Positions 1 to 5,421 of a stretch of DNA of 5,421 nucleotides are shown here, piece after piece. The stretch covers positions 1 through 5,421 of the forward strand of contig DNWN01000122.1 in assembly GCA_003507115.1 (NCBI GenBank), in the 5' to 3' direction. The notes under the pieces were generated by a model. The model worked only from the letters and a program-made list of their open reading frames with translations, did not search any database and was not told the origin of the DNA. The DNA comes from Cryomorphaceae bacterium. Its GTDB lineage: Bacteria > Bacteroidota > Bacteroidia > Flavobacteriales > Schleiferiaceae. Both the position numbers and the translations under genes were made by a program. How positions within the stretch are numbered: position 1 is the stretch's first letter; every line of letters begins with the position of its first letter.

Positions 1-716
1 TCCGAGAAGCTGCCGACGGCCACGCCTGCTAGGCCTTCGAGAACTCCGGCGCGCTTGAGGCCCCAGAACATGCGGTCGAGGTGGTAGCGGTATTCGTCCA
101 AGTCTTCCAAGGCCAGAATACAGCCCTGTAGGTTGGGAAAGCTGGGGGAGCCCAGCATGGAGTACAATACTGAGAGGTTGCCGCCCACAAGGGGACCTTC
201 TGTGTGGCCCGGGCGCTGAAGGCTGTGTGCGGGGGCGCTCAGGACATGGGGCGTTCCGCGGAGGAGATCGGCCAAACTTTCCAGACTTTTTGGGGTGCTG
301 GTGGGGAGCTGGATGGGCATCCAACTGTGCACGGCGCAGAGGCCTTGCTGGAAGGCGTGGCCCAAAAGCAGGGTGAAGTCGCTGAAGCCGATGAGCCACT
401 TGGGCTGGGCGCGCAAGGCGTTCCAGTCGATGGCGTCGACCATGCGGACCGCTCCGTATCCGCCCCGAATGCTCCAGATGGCCTTCACCTCCGGGTGTGC
501 GATGGCCCAGTTGACGTCGGCCGCTCGGGAGGCGTCGTCGCCACCAAACTGATGGTCGCGGGCGCCCAAATTGGGTGCGCGAAAGGGCGTGAAGCCTTGG
601 GCGCGGATCCACGATTCGGCCTGTTCAATCACAGAAGCCTCTCCAAAGCGAGAAACGGAGACCAATGCGATGCCATCGCCGGGCGCTAAAAAGGGGGGAG
701 AAAGGGATTCTGCCAT
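1..716 (-). CDS. LD-carboxypeptidase (muramoyltetrapeptide carboxypeptidase, peptidase family S66), 3' end cut by window
   Basis: Serine peptidase of family S66. Characterised members remove the terminal D-Ala from murein tetrapeptides in the cytoplasm during peptidoglycan recycling. I translated the complement: it is open for 238 codons from the ATG at 716-714 to the left edge. Visible landmarks are the N-terminal PPFLAPGDGIALVS (residues 7-20), RGGYGAVR (84-91) and GFSD (110-113), whose Ser112 fits the nucleophile. Next come VGGNLSVLYSMLGS (177-190) and LALEDLDEYRYHLDR (201-215), whose Glu204 fits the catalytic glutamate. Family members are about 300 residues, so roughly 60 are missing, including the catalytic His. 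No ATG, GTG or TTG lies in frame between this start and metG, so the start is firm. No signal peptide is seen. It is divergent from metG across 41 bp. The MccF immunity subfamily is the alternative, but the LdcA-like Glu segment argues against it. Confidence 0.9.
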   Translation of the reverse strand, partial: MAESLSPPFLAPGDGIALVSVSRFGEASVIEQAESWIRAQGFTPFRAPNLGARDHQFGGDDASRAADVNWAIAHPEVKAIWSIRGGYGAVRMVDAIDWNALRAQPKWLIGFSDFTLLLGHAFQQGLCAVHSWMPIQLPTSTPKSLESLADLLRGTPHVLSAPAHSLQRPGHTEGPLVGGNLSVLYSMLGSPSFPNLQGCILALEDLDEYRYHLDRMFWGLKRAGVLEGLAGVAVGSFS

Positions 717-725
717 AGAACGAAA

Positions 726-733
726 CCAAGGTA
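726..733 (-). promoter_or_regulatory. candidate -7 element for the LD-carboxypeptidase gene
   Basis: Read on the minus strand this is TACCTTGG, matching five of the six fixed positions of the Bacteroidota consensus TAnnTTTG. It ends 9 nt before the ATG. No TTG -33 element is found at the expected distance, so this is suggestive only. It forms one arm of the dyad at 728-749. Confidence 0.35.
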
Positions 734-749
734 CAGCCCTTTGTACTTT
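728..749. repeat. dyad-symmetric element in the divergent LD-carboxypeptidase/metG spacer
   Basis: Inverted repeat with arms AAGGTACA (728-735) and TGTACTTT (742-749) around a 6-bp centre, GCCCTT. The inner five bases of each arm are perfectly complementary and seven of eight positions match overall. The arms overlap the candidate -7 elements facing each way. It could be an operator for a dimeric regulator or a symmetric divergent promoter core. A transcript hairpin is less likely, because both predicted transcription starts lie outside it. Confidence 0.5.
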
Positions 750-751
750 TG
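744..751 (+). promoter_or_regulatory. candidate -7 element of the metG promoter
   Basis: TACTTTTG matches all six fixed positions of the Bacteroidota -7 consensus TAnnTTTG. It ends 6 nt before the metG ATG, so transcription would be expected to begin at or next to the start codon. There is no TTG in the -33 region (about 720-725), which lowers confidence. Confidence 0.5.
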
Positions 752-757
752 TAGCAC

Positions 758-2803
758 ATGAAGTCCTACAAACGTTCCACGATTACCGCTGCGCTGCCCT
801 ACGCCAATGGTCCCATCCACATTGGGCACTTAGCGGGATGTTACCTGCCTGCGGACATCTATGTGCGCTACCTCCGCCTGAAAGGGGAAGAGGTGGCTTT
901 TGTCTGTGGATCGGACGAGCACGGTATGGCGATTACCATGAAGGCCCGAAAAGAGGGCGTCACCCCCCGCGAGATTGTGGACCGCTACCATGAGATGATG
1001 CGGGATGCGCTGGCAGGATTTGGCGTTCAGTTTGACATTTACTCGCGGACATCGTCGCCCAAGCATGCGGAGGTGGCGAGCAATTTTTTCCAAACGCTCT
1101 ACGAAAAAGGGGTGTTTGAAGCGCGTGAAACGGACCAGTACTACGATCCCGAAGCGGAGCAATTTCTAGCGGACCGCTACATCACGGGCACCTGCCCCAA
1201 GTGCCAAGCACCCGGGGCCTACGGCGACCAGTGCGAGAAGTGTGGGTCTACCCTGAATCCCACCGATTTGATCAACCCGACGTCGACGCTCTCGGGCTCG
1301 GCTCCGGAGATGCGCAAGACGACCAATTGGTTCTTGCCTTTGGACAAGTTGGCGCCTGAATTGCGCACCTACATCGAGTCCCACCCCGAATGGAAGTCCA
1401 ACGTCTACGGCCAGTGCAAGTCTTGGTTGGATGCCGGCGATGGCCTGCAGCCCCGAAGCATGACCCGCGACCTCGACTGGGGCGTTCCCGTTCCCGTGGA
1501 AGGCGCCGACGGCAAGGTGCTGTACGTGTGGTTTGACGCGCCCATCGGTTATATCACGGCCACCCAAGAGCTCTTTGGGGCCGATTGGGAAAAATGGTGG
1601 AAGGATGAGGACACCCGCTTGGTGCACTTCATCGGCAAGGACAACATTGTCTTCCACTGCCTGATTTTCCCGGCTATTTTGATGCAGCACGGTGGGTATA
1701 TTTTGCCCCAGGATGTGCCTGCGAATGAGTTTTTGAACCTGGAGGGGGAGAAGCTTTCCACGTCCCGAAACTGGGCCGTTTGGCTGCACGAATACCTCGC
1801 CGAATTCCCCGGCAAGCAAGATTCGCTCCGCTACGCCTTGTGCGCCACCATGCCCGAAACCAAGGACAACGACTTCACCTGGGCCGACTTCCAGCAGCGC
1901 AACAACTCGGAGCTGGTGGCCATTCTGGGCAACTTGGTCAACCGCGTGATGGTCCTGAACCACAAGTTCTGCGAGGGCTTGGTGCCCGCCGCAGGCTCCG
2001 CCCCCGAGGACCTAGAGGCCCTGGCGGCTATTGCCCAGCAATCGGCCAAAGTCTCGGCGGCCTTGGACGCTTACCGCTTCCGCGAAGCCTTGACCGAAGC
2101 CATGAATCTGGCCCGTGTGGGCAATAAGTACTTGGCGGATGCCGAGCCTTGGAAGGTGGTCAAGTCGGATCCCACTCGCGCCGCGGAGATCCTGGGTACG
2201 GCGACCCAAATCATGGCTGCGCTCGGCGTGGTCTTTGAACCCTTTCTGCCCTTTAGTGCGGCGAAAATTCGCGCCATGCTGGGGATGGGGTTGGCAGATT
2301 GGTCGCTCTTGGCTGGGACGCGCTTAGTTCCGGCCGGTCAAACCCTGTCAGAGCCCGCCCTTTTGTTTGAAAAAATCGAAGATGAAGCCATGGACGCCCA
2401 GCGCGCCAAACTCGTCAAACCTTCCGAAACTGACTCTCAGCCTATGGAAACGCCTGCTATCCCCGCCATCGCGGCCAACATCGACTACGATCAATTTGCT
2501 GGATTAGACCTCCGAGTGGCCACCATTCTAGACGCCATCAAGGTGCCCAAAGCCGACCGCCTGCTTCAATTGACCCTGGACACCGGTGTCGATCGACGCA
2601 CGGTTTTGTCGGGCATTGCAGAACACTTTACGCCCGAAGAGGTGGTCGGTCGTCAGGTAGTGCTTTTGGCGAATTTGGCGCCGCGCACCATCCGCGGGGT
2701 GGAATCGCAAGGCATGATCCTCATGGCCGAAAATCCCGAAACAGGAAAGTTGGAATTTCTTCAGCCGGGCGTTGCATTGCCGGCTGGGGCGACGATCAGG
2801 TGA
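758..2803 (+). CDS. metG: methionyl-tRNA synthetase with C-terminal tRNA-binding domain
   Basis: Cytoplasmic class I enzyme that charges tRNA-Met with methionine, for both initiation and elongation. It has 681 residues, close to the 677 of E. coli MetG. The catalytic Rossmann core carries HIGH at 21-24 and the KMSKS-type loop KLSTS at 332-336. An inserted zinc knuckle has Cys146, 149, 159 and 162 (CX2C-X9-CX2C). Methionine-pocket sequence [10 protein letters not shown] spans 256-265. In the helical anticodon domain, Asn392, Arg396 and Trp465 match E. coli Asn391, Arg395 and Trp461, which read the CAU anticodon. A Pro/Ala-rich linker (about 550-572) leads to a Trbp111-type OB-fold tRNA-binding domain (about 575-681). 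An in-frame TAG at 752-754 makes ATG 758 the first possible ATG. No Shine-Dalgarno sequence is present. The space upstream is too short for a T-box or SAM riboswitch. A tRNA gene follows 14 nt after the stop. Confidence 0.98.
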   Translation: MKSYKRSTITAALPYANGPIHIGHLAGCYLPADIYVRYLRLKGEEVAFVCGSDEHGMAITMKARKEGVTPREIVDRYHEMMRDALAGFGVQFDIYSRTSSPKHAEVASNFFQTLYEKGVFEARETDQYYDPEAEQFLADRYITGTCPKCQAPGAYGDQCEKCGSTLNPTDLINPTSTLSGSAPEMRKTTNWFLPLDKLAPELRTYIESHPEWKSNVYGQCKSWLDAGDGLQPRSMTRDLDWGVPVPVEGADGKVLYVWFDAPIGYITATQELFGADWEKWWKDEDTRLVHFIGKDNIVFHCLIFPAILMQHGGYILPQDVPANEFLNLEGEKLSTSRNWAVWLHEYLAEFPGKQDSLRYALCATMPETKDNDFTWADFQQRNNSELVAILGNLVNRVMVLNHKFCEGLVPAAGSAPEDLEALAAIAQQSAKVSAALDAYRFREALTEAMNLARVGNKYLADAEPWKVVKSDPTRAAEILGTATQIMAALGVVFEPFLPFSAAKIRAMLGMGLADWSLLAGTRLVPAGQTLSEPALLFEKIEDEAMDAQRAKLVKPSETDSQPMETPAIPAIAANIDYDQFAGLDLRVATILDAIKVPKADRLLQLTLDTGVDRRTVLSGIAEHFTPEEVVGRQVVLLANLAPRTIRGVESQGMILMAENPETGKLEFLQPGVALPAGATIR

Positions 2804-2811
2804 TACGGTTG
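2804..2811 (+). promoter_or_regulatory. weak candidate -7 element for tRNA-Arg
   Basis: TACGGTTG, directly after the metG stop codon, matches five of six fixed positions of TAnnTTTG and ends 6 nt before the tRNA. A TTG lies at 2777-2779, but the spacer is 24 bp, slightly long. If real, the tRNA would be transcribed with almost no 5' leader. Co-transcription with metG is equally plausible. Confidence 0.25.
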
Positions 2812-2817
2812 CCATTT

Positions 2818-2889
2818 GGCCCCGTAGTTCAACGGATAGAATAGACGTTTCCTAAACGTTTGATCCAGGTTCGATTCCTGGCGGGGCTA
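2818..2889 (+). tRNA. trnR: tRNA-Arg (anticodon CCU, reads AGG)
   Basis: I folded this 72-nt cloverleaf by hand. The acceptor stem is 2818-2824 with 2882-2888 (seven pairs, the first G·U). The D stem is 2827-2830 with 2839-2842. The anticodon stem is 2844-2848 with 2856-2860, enclosing the loop TTCCTAA, which puts CCT at positions 34-36. The T stem is 2865-2869 with 2877-2881, around TTCGATT. The discriminator is A2889. CCA is not encoded (the next bases are CAA), so CCA must be added after transcription. It lies 14 nt downstream of metG and is followed at once by a terminator-like hairpin. Confidence 0.97.
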
Positions 2890-2890
2890 C

Positions 2891-2907
2891 AACTCGAAAG
2901 AGTTTTT
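2891..2907 (+). terminator. short intrinsic terminator after tRNA-Arg
   Basis: Stem AACTC (2891-2895) pairs with GAGTT (2900-2904) around a GAAA (GNRA) tetraloop, and T residues run through 2907. The stem has only 5 bp and two G-C pairs, so termination may be partial. Its position right behind the tRNA suits the end of a metG-tRNA or tRNA transcript. Confidence 0.55.
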
Positions 2908-2922
2908 CAGGAATTAGACCGA

Positions 2923-3006
2923 GGATCTTGGCAACTGATTTTGGACAAGACTATGAACAAAAAGTAATTGGCAAAAAGTTGAAATTGTAAGACCTTGCTT
3001 AGATCC
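2923..3006 (+). repeat. imperfect long-range inverted repeat in the DUF2200 gene leader
   Basis: GGATCTTGGCAA (2923-2934) can pair with TTGCTTAGATCC (2995-3006). Eleven of twelve positions pair (ten Watson-Crick, one G·U), with one U·U mismatch, enclosing 60 nt. The 3' arm ends 2 nt before the ATG at 3009. Repeats of this quality can occur by chance in a region this size, so function is uncertain. No known riboswitch class is recognised. Confidence 0.3.
2958..2987. repeat. 14-nt-spaced direct repeat upstream of the DUF2200 gene
   Basis: The octamer CAAAAAGT occurs at 2958-2965 and again at 2972-2979, and each copy is followed shortly by ATTG (2967-2970 and 2984-2987). The stretch is AT-rich, unlike the flanking genes. 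It could be a regulator site or simple-sequence drift. I found no strong -33/-7 promoter pair between 2908 and 3008. Confidence 0.4.
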
Positions 3007-3008
3007 AA

Positions 3009-3380
3009 ATGACCGACACCTCCCACCACGATGCGCGCATCGCGCAAATGACCTTCGCATCCATCTACCCGATGTATGTGACCAAAGTGGTGAAAAAGGG
3101 CCGAACGGAAGCCGAACTCCGCGCCGTCATCTCCTGGCTGACGGGCTATGACGAAGTGGAATTGGACGCGCACAGGGAGGCGAAGACGACGTTTGAGGAC
3201 TTTTTTGCTGGCGCCACCCTGAATCCCAACGCCTCGCTGATCAAAGGAGTAATCTGCGGGTACCGCGTGGAGGAAATCACCAATGCCCTGACGCAGCAGG
3301 TGCGCTACTTGGATAAGCTGGTGGATGAATTAGCCAAAGGCCGCCCCTTGGCCAAAATTCTTCGCTCAGCCGCCCCGTGA
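3009..3380 (+). CDS. DUF2200 family protein
   Basis: Small soluble protein of 123 residues and about normal length for DUF2200, a family whose biochemical role I do not know. Recognisable blocks are FASIYPMYVTKVVKKGRT (16-33), SWLTGYDE (42-49), LNPNASLIKGVICGYRVEEI (71-90) and RYLDKLVDELAKGRPLAKIL (about 98-117). The pattern is mixed alpha/beta, with no signal peptide, membrane segment or obvious catalytic triad. Conserved Lys, Arg and Tyr residues might bind a ligand or nucleic acid, but that is speculation. An in-frame TAG at 3000-3002 leaves ATG 3009 as the only sensible start. No Shine-Dalgarno sequence is present. The gene stands alone between the terminator after the tRNA and a strong hairpin terminator at 3393-3427, so it is probably monocistronic. 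Confidence 0.9.
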   Translation: MTDTSHHDARIAQMTFASIYPMYVTKVVKKGRTEAELRAVISWLTGYDEVELDAHREAKTTFEDFFAGATLNPNASLIKGVICGYRVEEITNALTQQVRYLDKLVDELAKGRPLAKILRSAAP

Positions 3381-3392
3381 ACTAATGCGATG

Positions 3393-3427
3393 ACTGATTG
3401 TTAAGTAATTGATAGTCAGTAATTTTT
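3393..3427 (+). terminator. intrinsic terminator of the DUF2200 gene
   Basis: A 12-bp stem pairs 3393-3404 with 3409-3420 around a GTAA (GNRA) tetraloop and is followed by AATTTTT (3421-3427). Every position pairs in the plus-strand RNA, three through G·U wobbles. Those become A·C mismatches in the opposite strand's RNA, so the hairpin is specific to rightward transcripts. It begins 13 nt after the DUF2200 stop codon. Confidence 0.7.
3398..3427 (+). promoter_or_regulatory. candidate promoter of the membrane-protein gene, overlapping the terminator
   Basis: TTG at 3398-3400, a 19-bp spacer, and TAATTTTT at 3420-3427 (five of six fixed positions of TAnnTTTG) fit the Bacteroidota -33/-7 arrangement. 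The -7 element ends 5 nt before the ATG at 3433, which predicts a leaderless or nearly leaderless mRNA. The -33 lies in the left arm of the terminator hairpin and the -7 in its T-tract. Confidence 0.5.
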
Positions 3428-3432
3428 CGATT

Positions 3433-4311
3433 ATGAATTGGAGGCAGCACTTTTTTACCACCGCATTTCGCAACCGGGTAGGCACCGCTACCCTTTATGC
3501 TGCAATCGCCCTGTTTGCGGTGCATTTGGCCTTGACAGAAATGGCGCCGTGGTTTCCCTCCTTGCAAGGATGGGCTTTGCTCGCCCACCCGATCCAAGCC
3601 ATCTACACCCCCTTCTCGCTCTTATTGATTTACGAGGCCTACCTGCTTATCTACTACCTGCGGAAGTCTACGACCATTTACATCGGCAAGCAGTATGAAA
3701 TCATGACCTTGATTCTCATTCGGAGCATTTTCAAGGATCTAAGCCAGTCGGACTTGGCGTCCCGTTCGGTGGCGGAATGGTGGCAATTGGACCTAATGCG
3801 CGACTTGGGGACTGTGGTGGTGGTATTCGGCTTGATTTACCTGTTTTACCGCATTAGCGGGATGTACGCACCACATTCAGTAGAAAAAGACGAGGAGCAG
3901 CTTATTGGCCCAAAACTCCAAGGCTTCGTGCGGGCGAAGGAGTCCCTGTCAGTGGCCCTGTTGGCCGTCTTTGTCGTATTAAGTGTCTACAGTTTGGTGA
4001 CGTGGTTGGGCCCTGTCTTGGGATGGTCGATGGCCGGAACGGTGGATGTCAACCACATCTTTTTTGATACGTTCTACACCTTCCTCATCATGAGCGATGT
4101 CTGCATCTTGCTCTTCACGCTGCTCTATACGGACGATTTTCCCGTGATTATCCGGAATTCCAGCTTTGTGGTGTCCACCATCTTGCTAAAACTCTCCTTC
4201 ACAGCGCAACCAGGCATGGCCCAAATTCTCTTGATTTCGGGGATCGCCTTTGGGGTAATCATGCTTTGGTTTTCCGATGCCTTTGATCGCCTCGGCCGAA
4301 CAAAAAAGTAG
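3433..4311 (+). CDS. polytopic inner-membrane protein of unknown function
   Basis: I cannot assign this 292-residue protein to a named family. Hydrophobic segments suggest six or seven membrane passes at roughly 20-37, 53-76, 124-142, 172-193, 210-232, 243-257 and 263-281. Between the second and third lies KSTTIYIGKQYEIMTLILIR (78-97) and then SIFKDL, a helix mixing basic and aromatic residues that looks like the most constrained part. A soluble loop (about 143-170) has the acidic patch VEKDEEQ. There is no N-terminal signal peptide, no ATPase or transporter signature and no heme or metal motif. I chose ATG 3433 over an in-frame TTG at 3409, because the TTG lies inside the terminator hairpin and would add eight non-typical residues. 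A channel- or transporter-like role is only a guess. It converges on the DoxX gene with 12 bp between stops. Confidence 0.8.
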   Translation: MNWRQHFFTTAFRNRVGTATLYAAIALFAVHLALTEMAPWFPSLQGWALLAHPIQAIYTPFSLLLIYEAYLLIYYLRKSTTIYIGKQYEIMTLILIRSIFKDLSQSDLASRSVAEWWQLDLMRDLGTVVVVFGLIYLFYRISGMYAPHSVEKDEEQLIGPKLQGFVRAKESLSVALLAVFVVLSVYSLVTWLGPVLGWSMAGTVDVNHIFFDTFYTFLIMSDVCILLFTLLYTDDFPVIIRNSSFVVSTILLKLSFTAQPGMAQILLISGIAFGVIMLWFSDAFDRLGRTKK

Positions 4312-4323
4312 TCGGGTTTTAAC

Positions 4324-4722
4324 CTAGGCTTTTCGCTCTGAGAGCCAAGAGTCGAGGCTCCAACGACCGGGGCCAAGGAGCAATACGGCCAAGAAGGCCA
4401 GCGCATAAAGCAAGGCATGTTCTTTGTCGGCCAAAGGGTCCGAGCCATGTGCCACAAAGGCAGCCACCAACATAGTGAAAGCGGCGGGTGCCGCCATCCA
4501 GCGCGTTTTGAAGCCCACCAAAATGAGCGCCGGAGCAATGAGTTCTCCCAAAATGGTCAAGGCTAGGGAGACGGTCGTTCCCAGACCCATAAAGTCCATA
4601 AACTTCACCGGCTCATCGGCCGCCAATGCCTGGCTCAGCCGTTCGTATTTCGCCCAACCATGGGGAATCATCAAAAAGGAGGTGCCTGCGCGCAGCAGAA
4701 ATAAGCCCAATGCGTGTGTCAT
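4324..4722 (-). CDS. DoxX family membrane protein
   Basis: Four-helix inner-membrane protein of the DoxX superfamily, 132 residues, the usual length. Helices lie near 4-20, 48-70, 75-92 and 103-117. Family hallmarks are IPHGWAKY (19-26), LGELIAPALILVGFKTR (58-74), HGSDPLADKEHALLYALAF (92-110) and the C-terminal GPGRWSLDSWL. DoxX relatives are linked to quinone or thiol redox chemistry (the archaeal thiosulfate:quinone oxidoreductase subunit, MhqP/CatD, and a mycobacterial DoxX-SodA-SseA complex). The substrate here is unknown. I chose the ATG at 4722-4720: an upstream in-frame start at 4761 would overlap the preceding gene and add residues the family lacks. The start lies 22 bp after the cytochrome-like gene's stop on the same strand, so the two probably share an operon. 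No Shine-Dalgarno sequence is seen. Confidence 0.9.
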   Translation of the reverse strand: MTHALGLFLLRAGTSFLMIPHGWAKYERLSQALAADEPVKFMDFMGLGTTVSLALTILGELIAPALILVGFKTRWMAAPAAFTMLVAAFVAHGSDPLADKEHALLYALAFLAVLLLGPGRWSLDSWLSERKA

Positions 4723-4744
4723 GGGCACGAATATAGGCGACGTC

Positions 4745-5421
4745 TTAATTGTTCGGCGCACCGGCCGCGATCCACTTTTCCAGCTGTTGGATTTGGCAGT
4801 CGGTCAGGGCGTTGCCATTCGGAGGCATCGCGGCAAAACCACTTTGGTGCTTGACCGCTCCCAAGAGGCGGTTGTTGCCCGTCGCGGCTACCACGCCGGC
4901 ATGCGAGTCCAGTTGTACATAGGCGGAAGGGGTCGTTCCATTGTGGCAGCCTACGCAGAAATTCTGCAGCATGGGTTGAATGGTGCCACTAAACGTAAAG
5001 GCGGTGGTGTCACAGCCTGATTCACAGGAGTTGTTTTGCGCGCCTTGTTGAATCCAAGTTTTGATGAGTTGGATTTGGGCTGCGGTCATACTAGCAGGGG
5101 GAGGCGGCATGATTTTGTCGGGATCCGTTTCGACGAGGACTTCATACAACTCGCTGTTGTTGGGTTGGCCAGCCTTCACGTCTCCAGTATTTATAATCGT
5201 TGAGTAGGACGTTAGGACTACCCCGTCTTGAGCTGAAGCCGCATCGTGGCAGCCGCTCATGGCACAACTCGATGCAATCAAAGGCAAGATGTCTTGCTGG
5301 AAATAGACCGTGTCCGGATCGCAGATCCGCCCGCCTTGGCCCGTGGTATCAATCGGATTGGGATCGATCGGGTTCAAGGGCTCATGGGTGCAGCGCACCG
5401 TTAAGAGTCCTGCGATTAGCA
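4745..5421 (-). CDS. exported di-heme c-type cytochrome-like protein with two tandem domains, 5' end cut by window
   Basis: The frame stays open to the right edge, showing 224 residues before TAA at 4747-4745. The first visible residues (LIAGLLTVRC) look like the end of an export signal, so the true start is outside. Domain 1 has the heme motif CAMSGCH (CX4CH, 5246-5266) and a Met-Pro site, KIMPPPP. Domain 2 has CVGCH (CXXCH, 4943-4957) and AAMPPNG. Both domains end in a similar QI..(I/L)..WI..GA.NN pattern, so they look like an ancient duplication. The His of each heme motif and the Met before the prolines would be the axial ligands. A CX3C pair lies between the domains, and another Cys sits near the end of domain 2. 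It is probably a periplasmic or surface electron carrier. Lipoprotein anchoring at the first Cys is possible, but the preceding Arg is unfavourable. The redox partner is unknown; DoxX follows 22 bp downstream. Confidence 0.85.
   Translation of the reverse strand, partial: LIAGLLTVRCTHEPLNPIDPNPIDTTGQGGRICDPDTVYFQQDILPLIASSCAMSGCHDAASAQDGVVLTSYSTIINTGDVKAGQPNNSELYEVLVETDPDKIMPPPPASMTAAQIQLIKTWIQQGAQNNSCESGCDTTAFTFSGTIQPMLQNFCVGCHNGTTPSAYVQLDSHAGVVAATGNNRLLGAVKHQSGFAAMPPNGNALTDCQIQQLEKWIAAGAPNN

Noticed and set aside
204..689. Plus-strand open frame of 161 codons
   Set aside because: It lies opposite the LD-carboxypeptidase gene, whose S66 motifs are clear; the plus-strand product has no recognisable fold or family motif.
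717..757. T-box or SAM riboswitch controlling metG
   Set aside because: Only 41 bp separate the two start codons and the predicted transcript has essentially no leader, so there is no room.
1166..1963. Minus-strand open frame of 265 codons inside metG
   Set aside because: It is an antisense shadow of the conserved metG catalytic core, produced by GC-rich third positions; the product has a low-complexity composition.
2818..2900. tRNA-Arg as an integration site for a mobile element
   Set aside because: No second copy of the tRNA 3' end and no integrase or phage gene is visible in the window.
3409..3432. TTG start for the membrane protein
   Set aside because: It falls in the right arm of the terminator hairpin and upstream of the predicted transcription start; ATG 3433 is more natural.
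4303..4333. Bidirectional terminator between the convergent genes at 4311 and 4324
   Set aside because: There is an A-tract, a small GGT/ACC pairing and a T-tract, but the stem is about 3 bp and does not extend; not convincing.
4723..4761. Longer N-terminus for the DoxX protein (start at 4761)
   Set aside because: It would overlap the end of the cytochrome gene and add 13 residues before the typical DoxX first helix.
4424..5020. Plus-strand open frame of 198 codons
   Set aside because: It lies opposite both the DoxX and cytochrome genes, which have strong family motifs; it spans their junction, so it is a shadow.
5396..5398. GTG as start codon of the cytochrome-like gene
   Set aside because: The frame continues upstream to the window edge with the hydrophobic residues LIAGLLTV, typical of an export signal, so the real start is outside.

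Overview
The window looks like ordinary chromosomal DNA of a moderately GC-rich member of the Bacteroidota. Three things point there. None of the visible gene starts has a Shine-Dalgarno sequence. Sequences resembling the Bacteroidota -7 element (TAnnTTTG) sit just upstream of several genes. A DUF2200 protein and a MetG of bacteroidotal appearance are also present. The phylum is an inference and I would not name a genus. There is no transposase, integrase, phage gene or CRISPR array.

Layout: (1) 1-716, minus strand, an LD-carboxypeptidase (peptidase family S66) whose C-terminus lies beyond the left edge. (2) 717-757, a 41-bp divergent spacer with a near-symmetric dyad carrying outward-facing -7-like elements. 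(3) 758-2803, metG, full-length methionyl-tRNA synthetase. (4) 2818-2889, tRNA-Arg(CCU), followed by a short GAAA-loop terminator. (5) 2908-3008, an AT-rich leader with a direct repeat and a long-range inverted repeat. (6) 3009-3380, a DUF2200 protein. (7) 3393-3427, a 12-bp GUAA-loop hairpin and T-tract that overlaps a candidate promoter for the next gene. (8) 3433-4311, a polytopic membrane protein I cannot assign. (9) On the minus strand and convergent with it, a DoxX-family membrane protein (4324-4722), preceded by a secreted di-heme cytochrome c-like protein (4745 to beyond the right edge). The last two probably form one transcription unit.

The left half serves housekeeping: murein peptide recycling, methionine charging and an arginine tRNA. 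The right half has an envelope and redox flavour: an unknown membrane protein, DoxX and a periplasmic or surface cytochrome. I found no novel defence or mobile system. The points most worth checking are the compact regulatory DNA (the symmetric divergent promoter, likely leaderless transcripts, and a terminator fused to a promoter), the unassigned membrane protein, and the tandem-domain cytochrome.
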